Of a stretch of 64,000 nucleotides of DNA, positions 15,752-25,447 are shown one piece after another. Position numbers and translations under genes: made by a program. The notes below the pieces were generated by a model. It was not told the origin of the DNA. It worked only from the letters and a program-made list of their open reading frames with translations, and searched no databases. Every line of letters begins with the position of its first letter. The stretch's first letter is position 1. Source of the DNA: Methylotuvimicrobium buryatense 5G (GTDB lineage: Bacteria > Pseudomonadota > Gammaproteobacteria > Methylococcales > Methylomonadaceae); the NCBI RefSeq assembly GCF_000341735.1, contig NZ_KB455575.1, positions 2,991,972-3,055,971 of the forward strand, in the 5' to 3' direction.

Positions 15752-15933
15752 GACCGTCATTTTGCCATGGATTCACTCCGGGCTATCCTGCCCGGAGCCC
15801 TTCGGGTAAATGCAAATCCGTTCCATACGGATTTGTGGCGGAGTCCAGCGCCGTGGATGGCAAGCTTTTGACACTCATTTAGAGCCTGAATGCAAGTATT
15901 ACTTATTTCTGTGACGGCTTAACTTAATGGCAA
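15752..15933. repeat. MITE-like repeat (CATTAAGTTAAG family), copy with internal insertion
   Basis: The core CCATGGATGGCAAGCTTTTG-like segment, the GAGCCTGAATGCAA block and the terminal CTTAACTTAATGG match copies at 46586-46718 and 57286-57427. This copy carries about 50 nt of extra hairpin DNA (CCGGGCTATCCTGCCCGG). Its left end is degraded. Confidence 0.75.
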
Positions 15934-15960
15934 CGACGTTAGAGCTGAGTTAACCTCAAA

Positions 15961-15990
15961 CAAAAAAAGGGGATTGAATATCCCCTTTTC
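15961..15990 (-). terminator. Rho-independent terminator of mscL
   Basis: On the minus strand AAAAGGGGA, a 7-nt loop and TCCCCTTTTTTT form a stem plus T-run, 23 nt after the mscL stop. Confidence 0.85.
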
Positions 15991-16012
15991 GATTTAAAGA
16001 TTTATGCGTTTT

Positions 16013-16417
16013 TTATTTTTTCTCTTTGAGCAAATCTCTGATCTCGGTTAATAGTTGTTCTTCTTTGGAAGGTTCCGGCTCAACTTCCGGCGCTGGCGCC
16101 TCTTGCCTCTTGAGCTTGTTAATAAATTTGACGGCAATGAAAATCGCAAAAGCGACGATAGTAAAGTCGATCAATGTTTGAATGAATTTACCGTAGCTTA
16201 ATGTGACGGCTTCCGCACCTTCCGTGGCTTCCTTTAACACAATAGCCAGATCGGAAAAATCGACGCCCCCGATCAAAATACCGATTGGCGGCATGATCAC
16301 GTCACCGACAAATGACGAAACGATTTTACCGAATGCCGCGCCAATAATAATACCAACCGCCATGTCGATTACGTTGCCCTTGACCGCGAATTCCTTGAAT
16401 TCTTTTATAATACTCAT
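16013..16417 (-). CDS. mscL: Large-conductance mechanosensitive channel MscL
   Basis: The 134-residue protein has the invariant N-terminus [29 protein letters not shown] (residues 5-33, first membrane helix), the loop around [17 protein letters not shown], the second helix [20 protein letters not shown], and the charged C-terminal helix [15 protein letters not shown]. MscL forms a pentamer in the inner membrane and opens under osmotic downshock. Length is normal. It has its own terminator and lies downstream of ftsH on the same strand with a 200-nt gap. Confidence 0.97.
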   Translation of the reverse strand: MSIIKEFKEFAVKGNVIDMAVGIIIGAAFGKIVSSFVGDVIMPPIGILIGGVDFSDLAIVLKEATEGAEAVTLSYGKFIQTLIDFTIVAFAIFIAVKFINKLKRQEAPAPEVEPEPSKEEQLLTEIRDLLKEKK

Positions 16418-16619
16418 AGTAAAACTCCCAGAAAGATAGAATTGTTATTGTTGTTCTTGCCATAGAAATCCACTCCAATACCATCCCTTGTAAATGAGCT
16501 CGGGGTTACGTTCGTCTCACCGATGCTCCAAGTCCGCCCTGAGCCCCCCCCTTTTGGGAGAACAGTTTTTTTCGTCGATAAATGCCTTTTGGCCTTGCCT
16601 ATTTCCGTTTTGGCTCTCC

Positions 16620-18575
16620 TTAACCCAAAAGCACATCGATATCCTCTCCGTGGATTACTTCTTTTTCCTGAAGAATTTCGGCAAGCTGATCCAAAACGTG
16701 CCGTTTAGCAGTCAAAATATCCATCGCGCGCTCGATTCCCTCATCGACCAGCGCCTTGACTTCGGTATCGATCAGCTTAGCGGTTTCCTCGCTGTAATTG
16801 CGATATTCGGTGCCTTCGGTTTCGAGAAATTGCAGTTGTTGACGTTTGCCGTAAGTCAACGCACCGAGTTTGGCGCTCATGCCCAAATAACACACCATGG
16901 CCCGTGCGATTTCACTGGCTTTTTCCAAGTCGTTTTGCGCGCCGGTCGATACATTGCCCAATGCGATCGCCTCCGCCATGCGCCCGCCCATCAAAATCGC
17001 GATTTGATCTTTTAGTTCGGCATCGGTGGACAGAAACTTTTCCTCGACCGGAAGCTGCAGTGTAAAGCCCAAAGCCGAAACGCCGCGCGGAATGATCGAA
17101 ACCTTATGTATCGGCTGACCGGTGGGAACATGCTTGGCGACCAATGCATGACCTGCCTCGTGGTAAGCAACGCGGCGTTTTTCCTCTGGCCCCAGCGCCC
17201 GCGATTTTTTCTCGGGACCGGCCAAAATGCGGTCGATCGCCGCTTCGAAGTCGTCCATGCGTACATTGTCGCGATCGACGCGCGCAGCTAGAATAGCGGC
17301 TTCGTTCGCGATATTCGACAAATCGGCGCCAACCAGTCCCGGTGTTCGCTTGCCGACGACGGTCAAGTCGACGTCGGAAGCGAGCCGCATTTTAGCACTA
17401 TGCAGTTTGAGAATTTTGACGCGGTCTTCGAGGTCCGGTTTGTCGACAATAATCTGCCGGTCGAAGCGTCCGGCGCGCAGCAAGGCTTTGTCGAGAATTT
17501 CCGGGCGATTGGTCGCGGCCAATACGACCACGCCCGACGACGGGTCGAATCCATCCATTTCGGTCAGCAATTGATTGAGCGTTTGTTCGCGTTCGTCATG
17601 GCCGCCCATCACCATCGGCCCGCCGCGAGAGCGGCCGATGGCATCGAGTTCGTCGATAAAGATAATACAGGGGGCTTTTTGGCGGGCCTGTTCGAATAAA
17701 TCGCGAACTCGCGCGGCACCGACACCGACGAACAGTTCGATAAATTCAGAGCCGCTGATGTTGAAAAACGGCACGCCGGCTTCGCCCGACACAGCCCTCG
17801 CCAGCAAGGTTTTACCGGTTCCGGGCGGACCGACCAACAATGCACCTTTCGGCATGCGCCCGCCGAGTTTTTGAATTTTTTCCGGGGCTTTAAGAAATTC
17901 GATCGATTCTTTCAGCTCCTGTTTCGCACTCTCGCTACCGGCAACATCGTCGAACGTGATTTTCGGTTGCGTTTCCGGATGTATCTTGATTTTGTTACCG
18001 ATATTCAAAAAGCCGCGCCCGGCCGGTCCGCCGCCGGCCATGCGCCGAAATAGCCAGGACCAGATCGCGACTAAAATCAACATCGGAATGATCCAATTGA
18101 ATAGGATATTGCCAAGCCAACTTTCTCCGCTTCTAACGATGTAGTCGACGTTATGCTCGGCGAGCGTCTCGGCGAGATGTTCATCCCACAGAGGAATGGT
18201 CATGAAGTGTTGGGGAGAATCTGACGGGGTGTCGGGTTTGATCAGGCCGGTAATCGTTTTCTCAGTGACCACGGCACGTTGAATTTTGTTATTCTTAACC
18301 AATTCGAGAAATTGGTTGTAGGGTAGTTCGTCTTTTTGCAGTTCGTTAGCCTGATTGAAGATCGACAAAATCATTAACACGCCCAGGCCGATCAACAAAT
18401 AGCGTGTCAATTTATCGTTCTTATCGGGCTTTTCCGGCGCATTGATTTCTTTTTCCGGCTCGAGCTTAAATAATGATCGATAAAGACCGGTCATCGTTGT
18501 TTTGAGCGACTTCAGTAATTGAACCAGAAACCCGGTCAATATTTGCAGGAAATTATCGGAATTTTGCTTGTCCAT
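16620..18575 (-). CDS. ftsH: FtsH-family membrane AAA+ zinc metalloprotease (paralogue with N-terminal extension)
   Basis: The 651-residue protease has an unusual N-terminal stretch of about 55 residues, then a membrane helix (about 58-74), a short periplasmic domain and a second helix ([17 protein letters not shown], about 160-176). The AAA domain has Walker A GPPGTGKT at 249-256, [17 protein letters not shown], and the second region of homology [20 protein letters not shown]. The zinc site HEAGH lies near 473. FtsH degrades membrane and regulatory proteins as a hexamer. The periplasmic region ([22 protein letters not shown] in part) is typical. Bacteria of this group usually also carry a housekeeping ftsH next to rrmJ, so this is probably a second copy. 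Confidence 0.93.
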   Translation of the reverse strand: MDKQNSDNFLQILTGFLVQLLKSLKTTMTGLYRSLFKLEPEKEINAPEKPDKNDKLTRYLLIGLGVLMILSIFNQANELQKDELPYNQFLELVKNNKIQRAVVTEKTITGLIKPDTPSDSPQHFMTIPLWDEHLAETLAEHNVDYIVRSGESWLGNILFNWIIPMLILVAIWSWLFRRMAGGGPAGRGFLNIGNKIKIHPETQPKITFDDVAGSESAKQELKESIEFLKAPEKIQKLGGRMPKGALLVGPPGTGKTLLARAVSGEAGVPFFNISGSEFIELFVGVGAARVRDLFEQARQKAPCIIFIDELDAIGRSRGGPMVMGGHDEREQTLNQLLTEMDGFDPSSGVVVLAATNRPEILDKALLRAGRFDRQIIVDKPDLEDRVKILKLHSAKMRLASDVDLTVVGKRTPGLVGADLSNIANEAAILAARVDRDNVRMDDFEAAIDRILAGPEKKSRALGPEEKRRVAYHEAGHALVAKHVPTGQPIHKVSIIPRGVSALGFTLQLPVEEKFLSTDAELKDQIAILMGGRMAEAIALGNVSTGAQNDLEKASEIARAMVCYLGMSAKLGALTYGKRQQLQFLETEGTEYRNYSEETAKLIDTEVKALVDEGIERAMDILTAKRHVLDQLAEILQEKEVIHGEDIDVLLG

Positions 18576-18700
18576 AGTGATGACCTCGAATAACGGACGA
18601 AATGGTTCAACTGTCTATTTCCACATAGTACCACTCAAATTATTACGCTCAACTTTTAAAAATTAGCGTTTATTATGTATAACCGATGAGGATGTCGGTG

Positions 18701-18790
18701 TATACCTTTCGCACTTCAAATTTCGGCAGTGCTAGAGTAGGCGCCTGGGTGTCCGACAAAGGCTTTGCCAGCATGGATCTGGCATAGCGC
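18701..18790. repeat. Truncated copy of the TATACC-ended MITE
   Basis: The left half (TATACCTTTCGCACTTCAAA, then GTGTCCGACAAAGGCTTTGCC) matches full copies at 22473 and 31642. The element ends where the gene remnant at 18783 begins. Confidence 0.75.
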
Positions 18791-19009
18791 CAATATTATC
18801 AATGGCGCCCCAGCATCATACTCGCTGGAAGAAATTTTGAAGAAGCTAAAGAATTAATCGATAGAGGTATCGCCGCCGATTATACGCATCCGAAAGGATC
18901 GGCCTATTTGCTGCAAACAAAGGATAAGGCACGCAGTTCGCACGCTGCATTATTTCCGGGGATAAGCGAGAATTTTAACGGCATATGGCCGGTTCATTTC
19001 CTTACCTGA
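18783..19009 (+). pseudogene. Gene remnant resembling a TIGR03790-type protein
   Basis: About 70 codons read YQWRPSIILAGRNFEEAKEL, then IDRGIAADYTHPKGSAYLLQ and TKDKARSSHAALFPG. The pattern RGIAAD...G.AYL..T.DKAR resembles an internal part of TIGR03790 family proteins, whose function is unknown. There is no start codon upstream. The frame enters from MITE DNA on the left and runs into the 229-bp repeat at 19005 on the right, so both ends were lost to repeats. Confidence 0.45.
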
Positions 19010-19233
19010 TTAGCAAGTTTCTTCAGCTAAAGCCCAAAAACCGGCATATCCCTAGCAGGACGGGGTTTGCAACCCCGTCCTAAACGTTTTGACTTTGGCC
19101 GAAGTTAGCCGAAATGTTTAGGGCAAACCGAAACGTTGGGGACGGGTTAAATAACCCGTCCCGCAGAAGTGGCTACGACTGGCCACTGCTCGGACAATTG
19201 GCTTCAGCAAGCTGAAGCATCTTGCTAATCAGG
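19005..19233. repeat. 229-bp MITE with CCTGATTAGCAAG inverted ends, copy 1
   Basis: The ends are CCTGATTAGCAAG and its exact complement CTTGCTAATCAGG. Internal palindromes include GACGGGTTAAATAACCCGTC. A second copy of exactly the same length lies at 22751-22979 in the same orientation. Confidence 0.92.
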
Positions 19234-19251
19234 TTTCCTTAAGAGCGAATT

Positions 19252-19394
19252 TATACCCTTTGCTGGTCAAATTTCGGCGCCGAAGAGTCAGCGTCCATGT
19301 AGGCTCTGTGACAGCATCCCTGCTGTCACAGCCTTTGCCGAACACCCCGGCGCCTCCATGTGTCAATGCCGAAATTTGAAGTGCGATGGGTATA
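19252..19394. repeat. TATACC-ended MITE, short variant
   Basis: Ends TATACCC and GGGTATA. The interior has CATGTAGGCTCTGTGACAGC and CACCCCGGCGCCTCC as in the other copies. It is 143 bp long and lies just right of the 229-bp repeat. Confidence 0.85.
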
Positions 19395-19587
19395 TCAAGG
19401 ATAAGTCCGATGTGATGTTTTATTTTACCGGCCTGCCCTACGTTCCTCGCATACAAGGCTCTATGCCATATCCATGCTAGTCCGATGGCTCCTCGGGCAC
19501 TACCGAAACTGGCAATACGATAGTCATAACTCGAACCATTGAACGACAAATCGACAGGCCTTCACATTTGTAAAATTATTCGATGCC

Positions 19588-21237
19588 TTATCGTCCTTCG
19601 AACAAGGCCCGCAGACGATTCAATTGCTCTTCGCTCCAACCTTTAGGTTCGGTCAAGGCCAGCCATGCATCGATGTAATGTTTAGCGGCAAAAACATGAC
19701 CGAACCCCGGCGGCGTAGACCCGACCGCCATGTCGGCCGCCAATTGCAGCATCGTGACAACCGGATACCATCTTAGATACGGCGAGACGTCCGGCCCTCT
19801 GGGAGCTTGCATCCATTCCGGCTCTCGAAAGAACGCATGGCTATCGAAAAACGTTATCGGGTCGCTGGCATATTGCAGATAAGCGATTCTAAAAGGTCCC
19901 CACGGCGTACTATCGTCATTTAATCCCGTATATTGATTCATGAATCTAATCACCGCGCCATCTCGAAAACGAGGTAGCCATACCGGAGAGTCGGGATCCC
20001 TTTCTTGCGTCACTTTGCGCCAGGTTTCGCTACGAAATGGCGGACCGCTCCATAATGCTCCATCGAATGGGTCTTGAATGATGTCGTACACATCGAAAGA
20101 ACGATCGGAATTCAGCGCGCCCAAGCTCAGCCCGTGTAAATACAATTTCGGTCGGTGGTCGCTAGGCAAGTTCGTCCAATAGACATAAACTTTTTCGAAC
20201 AGCGCTCTAGCCATTTCCGCACCGTACTCCCCTTCGGTTATCAACGACAAGGCGCTGGGCAAATACGAATATTGCGCGGTGACCGTCGCGATGTCGCCTC
20301 GATGTAAATATTCGACGGTATCCAGTGCGGCCGGGTCTATCCAACCGGTACCCGTGGGCGTCACCAACAACAAAACCGAACGGTCGAAGGCATTGACGCG
20401 TTTCAGCTCTTGCAAAGCCAATTCGGCTCTTTCTTCCGGCGTATTCGCCGCATTCAACCCGACATAGATGCGCACGGGCTCAGGCACCGGCTCACCGAAA
20501 AAATCGCTCAACGCTTGAGCTGTCGGGCCTGAAGACATAAATTTACGCCCTTGCCTTCCCAAGTCCGACCAAGCGATCAAGGAGGCTTCGCTACCGGTCT
20601 TCATCGGATCGTCGGGACGCTCCAAATCATCCTGAATCAGCGCGTCTAATTGTTGATAAGAATTGTTCGTCGCGCGTAAGAACAAAGAAACAACCACGCC
20701 ATCGATAACCGACCAAAACAACATTCCAGCTGCCAGTATGCTTATCGCATGCGCGACATGATCGGATATGTAGCGCGCTAGCCTTAGAGACAAAAATTGA
20801 AACGTCCTCCGAAACAATCGAGCAAACTGTATTAATACGCCAAAAACGAGTAAGGTCATCAAGGCAATACCATAAGAAGGCATCGCACCCTCCGGCATCA
20901 TCCCCATCATTGAGCGCAAATCGTCTTGCCATTGCGAAGCCTGCCAAAGAAAGGCGATTGCAACGATCGAACAGACGCCCGATGCAACAATCCTAAAAAT
21001 TCTGATTGCATCGCGACCAGGCAACGGCAACTCGACATAATCCCAAAACCATCGACCGAAAACACCAAGCGCGTATCCCGCCGTAAAAGACAAACCGGAA
21101 ATCACCCCTTGAAACAAAAAAGAACGAGGCACTAGACTTGGTGTAAGCGAAAATGCGAAAAAAAGCGTCGCCAGCAATAAGCCGGGTATGGAAAAGCCGA
21201 AGCTTAATTTGGTAATCAATTCGTCAATCTTGCGCAT
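19588..21237 (-). CDS. Membrane-anchored alpha/beta hydrolase (Abhydrolase_9 type)
   Basis: The 549-residue protein has an N-terminal membrane region of four or five helices beginning PGLLLATLFFAFSLTPSLVP, with RSFLFQGVISGL, typical of the Abhydrolase_9 N-terminal domain. The C-terminal hydrolase domain has the nucleophile elbow LHGLSLGAL (G-x-S-x-G) and the family signature PTGTGWIDPAALDTVEYLHRG split around it. Enzymatic substrates of this family are unknown; a lipid or ester in the inner membrane is a reasonable guess. It is divergent from the nuclease gene at 21550, and the pair is bracketed by matching repeats. Confidence 0.85.
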   Translation of the reverse strand: MRKIDELITKLSFGFSIPGLLLATLFFAFSLTPSLVPRSFLFQGVISGLSFTAGYALGVFGRWFWDYVELPLPGRDAIRIFRIVASGVCSIVAIAFLWQASQWQDDLRSMMGMMPEGAMPSYGIALMTLLVFGVLIQFARLFRRTFQFLSLRLARYISDHVAHAISILAAGMLFWSVIDGVVVSLFLRATNNSYQQLDALIQDDLERPDDPMKTGSEASLIAWSDLGRQGRKFMSSGPTAQALSDFFGEPVPEPVRIYVGLNAANTPEERAELALQELKRVNAFDRSVLLLVTPTGTGWIDPAALDTVEYLHRGDIATVTAQYSYLPSALSLITEGEYGAEMARALFEKVYVYWTNLPSDHRPKLYLHGLSLGALNSDRSFDVYDIIQDPFDGALWSGPPFRSETWRKVTQERDPDSPVWLPRFRDGAVIRFMNQYTGLNDDSTPWGPFRIAYLQYASDPITFFDSHAFFREPEWMQAPRGPDVSPYLRWYPVVTMLQLAADMAVGSTPPGFGHVFAAKHYIDAWLALTEPKGWSEEQLNRLRALFEGR

Positions 21238-21549
21238 AGTAAAATCTTGAGCCGGAAAAAGTTATCATTTCGAAAAAATACGTCATCATTGAGGTTCGAT
21301 TATAAAGCACTCACCTCAGCCTTCAATTCAACCTTGGTTTCAACTATTGGGAGCACGCTCTTACTCCTATTTGCGAGCGAAAAAGCGTCTAATAATCTGA
21401 AAGCTATAGTTACCCATCGGCTTTTAATCCACTCCGGCCAACAATACCCGATTAATTACCGTATAATCATACAGTTACAATAATCACTTAATAAAAATCC
21501 GCAGCACCCTATTTGATGCGGCATTTTTGAACATCGTTAGCTAATCGAC

Positions 21550-22446
21550 ATGGCAAGAAGAAGACAGAAAAAACATCGCTTTTTACTCGCTACATTCATC
21601 ACGTTTTTTAGAGTTGGTAAAAAATATCCGCGCATTAGCGTACTGACCCTACTCCCTCTAATTGGCGGCTACAGTTATGAAGTCATGCTGGCTAGGCCCG
21701 ACATGGCATTTCAAGGCGTCCCGCAAACTCAAGTCTGGTATCAGCCGCTGACTTGGTCGAGGGTATTTCGCAATGATGGATTCATGGTCGGATACTCAGA
21801 CATTCGTGGCAATCCACTTTGGGTAATCTATCAAGTCACCACGATTAAAAACAATGCGACACCCCATAAACGGCCGCAAACATTCAGCACCGATTGGCGC
21901 AGCCTGACGCGTATCAGCCATCAAGACTATACCCGAAGCGGTTTCGACCGAGGCCACATGGCGCCTAACTATGCCATCAGCAGGCTCTATGGCAAACAAG
22001 CGCAATTAGATACGTTTTTAATGACCAACATTACCCCTCAAAGACCCAATCTAAATCAAAAAGTTTGGCAGCGATTGGAAGCCGTTGAAGTCGACTACTT
22101 TACCAAATTGCATCGACGCGTCTGGGTAATAACCGGCCCCGTATTTTCGAATCCTCTGAATCGATTGAAGAGCAGCTGGAAAGTGGAAATACCGGATGCT
22201 TTTTATAAAATTTATGCCGCGGAAACAAGTTCCGGAATCAAAATGTTGGCGTTCCTGGTCCCGCAAACGGTGCGAGGCAATGAGCCTTTAACCGATTTTA
22301 TCGTCTCCGTTGACACTATCGAAGAATTAACCGGCTTGGACTTTTTTCATGAGTTAGACGACCCATTGGAAGATAAGTTAGAGGCAGCCATCAATCCGAA
22401 ACCCTGGAAATTAAATTCGGTTGCTCGCTTGCCGTCACGCTATTAA
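21550..22446 (+). CDS. DNA/RNA non-specific endonuclease (NUC1/DRGH family)
   Basis: The 298-residue protein carries a hydrophobic N-terminal segment (ISVLTLLPLIGGYSYEVML, about 29-47), probably a membrane anchor or uncleaved signal. The nuclease motif SGFDRGHMAPNYAIS has DRGH at 133-136, with His136 as general base, and the metal-binding NITPQRPNLNQKVW follows. WVITGPVF is also typical. Such beta-beta-alpha-metal enzymes cut single- and double-stranded nucleic acid outside the cytoplasm. The basic N-terminus MARRRQKKHR favours an inside anchor with the nuclease in the periplasm. Confidence 0.9.
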   Translation: MARRRQKKHRFLLATFITFFRVGKKYPRISVLTLLPLIGGYSYEVMLARPDMAFQGVPQTQVWYQPLTWSRVFRNDGFMVGYSDIRGNPLWVIYQVTTIKNNATPHKRPQTFSTDWRSLTRISHQDYTRSGFDRGHMAPNYAISRLYGKQAQLDTFLMTNITPQRPNLNQKVWQRLEAVEVDYFTKLHRRVWVITGPVFSNPLNRLKSSWKVEIPDAFYKIYAAETSSGIKMLAFLVPQTVRGNEPLTDFIVSVDTIEELTGLDFFHELDDPLEDKLEAAINPKPWKLNSVARLPSRY

Positions 22447-22472
22447 GGATTTGGGCATCAATAAACCCATCG

Positions 22473-22632
22473 TATACCTATCGTAGATCAAAATTCGGCA
22501 CCGGGGTGCCCGTCAAAGGACGCCGTGAATACATCCATGTAGGCTCTATGCCAGCTCCATGCTGGCAAAGCCTTAGCCGAGCACCCCGGCGCCTCCTAAG
22601 AAACTGCCGAAAATTGAAGTGCGAAAGGTATA
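22473..22632. repeat. TATACC-ended MITE, full copy
   Basis: A 160-bp element from TATACC to GGTATA with the interior ACGCCGTGAATACATCCATG and GCACCCCGGCGCCTCC. It lies 27 nt after the nuclease stop. Confidence 0.88.
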
Positions 22633-22671
22633 GATCAAAATTAGGCGCCGAAGTGGACGAAAGCTCTATAC

Positions 22672-22742
22672 AAGCGCTTAACAAGTTATTGAATTAACTT
22701 CTTATCCTTCACGACCTTCATGGTGAAATGCTTTTTCTAGGA
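22672..22742. repeat. Partial AAAAGCATTTCACCATGAAG-family repeat
   Basis: The segment with GTTATTGAATTAACTTCTTA and CATGGTGAAATGCTTTTTCT matches copies near 37811 and 58598 (inverted to the latter). Confidence 0.65.
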
Positions 22743-22750
22743 TTAAAGTT

Positions 22751-22979
22751 CCTGATTAGCAAGTTTCTTCAGCTAAAGCCCAAAAACCAGCATATCCCTA
22801 GCAGGACGGGGTTTGCAACCGCGTCCTAAACGTTTTGACTTTGGCCGAAGTCAGCCGAAATGTTTAGGGCAAACCGAAAAGTTGGGGACGGGTTAAATAA
22901 CCCGTCCCGCAGAAGTGGCTAAGACTGGCCACTGCTTGGACAGTTGGCCTCAGCAAGCTGAAGCATCTTGCTAATCAGG
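22751..22979. repeat. 229-bp MITE with CCTGATTAGCAAG inverted ends, copy 2
   Basis: Identical in length and orientation to 19005-19233, with only scattered substitutions. It ends 74 nt before the ferritin-like gene. Confidence 0.92.
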
Positions 22980-23053
22980 TTAAAGTTTACTATCTCAACG
23001 ATCAAAAAAGCGCTATAGTCAGACTCTCCCCATTCTGACTTCAGGAGACACTC

Positions 23054-23497
23054 ATGACAAACACCGAAATCGATAACGACGCCGTGATCAAAGTGCTGAA
23101 TAACATTCTGGAAGCGGAACTGGCGGGCGTGGTTCGTTATACGCATTATGCCTTGATGGTTGTCGGCTACAATCGAATTCCCATCGTTTCCTGGATGCGC
23201 GGCCAAGCGAATGAATCGTTACTCCATGCCAACGAAGCCGGAGAAATGATTACCCATTTGGACGGGCATCCCTCTTTGGGAATCGGCCCGTTACTGGAAA
23301 CGCATCGCCACGATATCGGCGCCATTCTCCGGGAATCGTTGGATCATGAAGCATCGGCACTGGCCGAATATCATCGTTTATTGGAGTTGGTCGACGGCCG
23401 TAGCGTTCTGCTCGAGGAATATGCGCGCCGAATGATCGCCCAGGAAGAAATTCATGTGGGCGAGGTGCGAAAAATGCTAAGTAAACCAAGCGAATAA
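23054..23497 (+). CDS. Ferritin-like diiron protein (bacterioferritin family)
   Basis: The 147-residue four-helix protein has the expected ligand pattern. Helix A has NNILEAELAGVVRYTHYALM with a Glu ligand, helix B has ESLLHANEAGEMI (E..H), helix C has LDHEASALAEYHRLLE, and helix D has AQEEIHVGEVRKML (E..H). It fits an iron-storage or detoxification ferritin or bacterioferritin-like monomer; a haem-binding Met cannot be assigned by eye. AGGAGA precedes the ATG by 8 nt. It is 32 nt upstream of fumC and probably co-transcribed. Confidence 0.87.
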   Translation: MTNTEIDNDAVIKVLNNILEAELAGVVRYTHYALMVVGYNRIPIVSWMRGQANESLLHANEAGEMITHLDGHPSLGIGPLLETHRHDIGAILRESLDHEASALAEYHRLLELVDGRSVLLEEYARRMIAQEEIHVGEVRKMLSKPSE

Positions 23498-23529
23498 TCC
23501 ATCGCTGTTAGCTCATTTGCATAATAACC

Positions 23530-24933
23530 ATGACAATCGGAAGTTCGGCCGGGCGAATTGAAAGCGACGCACTGGGCTCCATTGAAGTCCCCGCCGACAA
23601 ATACTGGGGAGCGCAAACACAGCGATCCCTACGCTATTTCGCGATCGGCGACGAACGATTACCGCGACCGTTGATCCGCGCCCTCGGGATCGTCAAACGT
23701 TGTGCGGCTTTGAGCAATATCGCCCAAAACAAGCTGGATGTAAATCTCGGCCGCGCGATCGTCGATGCGGCACATGAAGTCATCGACGGCGCACTGGATG
23801 AACACTTTCCGCTGGCGATCTGGCAAACCGGCTCCGGCACGCAATCCAATATGAATGCCAACGAAGTGATCGCCAACCGGGTCAACGAACGCCTGGGCGG
23901 CGCGCTCGGTTCGAAATCGCCGGTTCACCCCAACGATCACTGCAACCTCAGCCAGTCTTCGAACGATGTGTTTCCAAGCGCGATGCATATCGCAGCGGTC
24001 GAACAACTCCAATGTCTACTGATCCCGTCATTGCAGCGCTTGCAAAAAACGCTGTCCGATAAATCTCAGGCATGGGCCGACATCATTAAGATCGGACGCA
24101 CGCATCTGCAAGATGCGACGCCGCTGTCATTGGGCCAGGAGTTTTCCGGTTACGCGACCCAAGTTCAACTCAGCATCGAACGGCTACAGGACAGTCTCAA
24201 ACGCCTGTATCCTCTCGCGCAAGGCGGTACCGCAGTCGGAACGGGCTTGAATTCGAGCCAGGGTTTTGCCGAACTATTCGCCGACGAAGTCGCTAAATTC
24301 ACCGGGCATCCTTTCACATCCGCCGCCAACAAATTCGAAGCGATGGCCGCGCACGACGCACTGGTGGAACTATCCGGCGTGTTGAACTGCATCGCGGTCA
24401 GCCTTAATAAAATCGCTAACGACATTCGCCTCTTGAGTTCCGGTCCGCGCTCGGGACTCGGTGAACTGATTTTGCCGGCAAACGAACCCGGCTCGTCGAT
24501 CATGCCGGGCAAAATCAATCCGACCCAATGCGAGGCATTGACGATGGTTTGCGCACAAGTCATCGGCAACCATACGACGGTAACCTTGGCCGGCGCGCAA
24601 GGTCATCTGGAACTCAATACCTTCAAGCCGGTGATGATTTATAACGTGCTGCAATCGATACGCCTTCTCCGCGATGCGGCGCATAGTTTTACCGAACATT
24701 GTGTGGCAGGCATACAACCGAATGCCGAGCGGATAGCGGAGTTAATGGAGCAATCGCTGATGCTGGTCACCGCACTGGTTCCGCAGATCGGCTACGACAA
24801 GGCCGCACAAATTGCCAAAACGGCTTTGCAAAACGGCACGACGCTTCGCGAAGAGGCCATTGCCGGCGGTCTGGTGAGTGCCGAACAGTTCGATGCGATC
24901 GTCCGGCCGGAACAGATGATCGCCCCCAAATGA
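23530..24933 (+). CDS. fumC: Fumarate hydratase class II
   Basis: The 467-residue enzyme interconverts fumarate and malate in the TCA cycle. Visible signatures are [20 protein letters not shown], then [55 protein letters not shown] and the superfamily stretch [16 protein letters not shown]. Length is normal. FumC is iron-free and is favoured under iron limitation or oxidative stress, which fits the ferritin neighbour upstream and the GlcG-like protein 40 nt downstream. Confidence 0.97.
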   Translation: MTIGSSAGRIESDALGSIEVPADKYWGAQTQRSLRYFAIGDERLPRPLIRALGIVKRCAALSNIAQNKLDVNLGRAIVDAAHEVIDGALDEHFPLAIWQTGSGTQSNMNANEVIANRVNERLGGALGSKSPVHPNDHCNLSQSSNDVFPSAMHIAAVEQLQCLLIPSLQRLQKTLSDKSQAWADIIKIGRTHLQDATPLSLGQEFSGYATQVQLSIERLQDSLKRLYPLAQGGTAVGTGLNSSQGFAELFADEVAKFTGHPFTSAANKFEAMAAHDALVELSGVLNCIAVSLNKIANDIRLLSSGPRSGLGELILPANEPGSSIMPGKINPTQCEALTMVCAQVIGNHTTVTLAGAQGHLELNTFKPVMIYNVLQSIRLLRDAAHSFTEHCVAGIQPNAERIAELMEQSLMLVTALVPQIGYDKAAQIAKTALQNGTTLREEAIAGGLVSAEQFDAIVRPEQMIAPK

Positions 24934-24973
24934 ATCATCCTTTTTAATATCTATAACAAGCGGGAGAAAAACC

Positions 24974-25408
24974 ATGCATGTAACCTACGAACAAGCAGAG
25001 AAAGCGATTGCGGCAGCCATCGCAGAGGCCAACAAAATCGGCACGCAAATGTGTATCGCCGTGGTCGATTCAGGCGCCGATTTGAAAGCGTTCACCAGAA
25101 TGAACGGCGCGTGGGTCGGCAGCATCGACATTGCCCTCAAAAAAGCCAAGACCGCCTGTTTCTTCGGCATGAACACCGGACAAATCGGTCAGCTATCGCA
25201 ACCGGGCGGACCGCTTTACGGAATCGAACACTCCAACGACGGCTTAATCACCTTTCCCGGCGGCGTCCCGATTGTCGATGAAGATGGTGTTTTGATCGGC
25301 GCGATCGGCGTCAGCGGCAGTTCGGTGGAGAACGATCATCAAGTTGCCAAAGCCGGCGTCGATGTGATCGGCCTCGCCGATTTACCGTCGCACCCTTGGC
25401 GGACCTGA
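24974..25408 (+). CDS. GlcG/HbpS-family protein (DUF336)
   Basis: The 144-residue protein has the fold markers [39 protein letters not shown], then [20 protein letters not shown] and [15 protein letters not shown] precedes the ATG. Relatives bind haem (HbpS) or accompany glycolate oxidase genes (GlcG); the molecular role in most bacteria is unknown. It sits in the fumC operon, so a redox or haem-related function is plausible. Confidence 0.88.
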   Translation: MHVTYEQAEKAIAAAIAEANKIGTQMCIAVVDSGADLKAFTRMNGAWVGSIDIALKKAKTACFFGMNTGQIGQLSQPGGPLYGIEHSNDGLITFPGGVPIVDEDGVLIGAIGVSGSSVENDHQVAKAGVDVIGLADLPSHPWRT

Positions 25409-25447
25409 AGCCCATCGATTATAAAAAAAGTATCGGCAGACAATTCC

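Noticed and set aside
19588-22446. Hydrolase and nuclease pair as an anti-phage defence system
   Set aside because: The repeat bracket is suggestive, but the genes are divergent, the nuclease has an export-type N-terminus, and neither matches a known defence domain pair.
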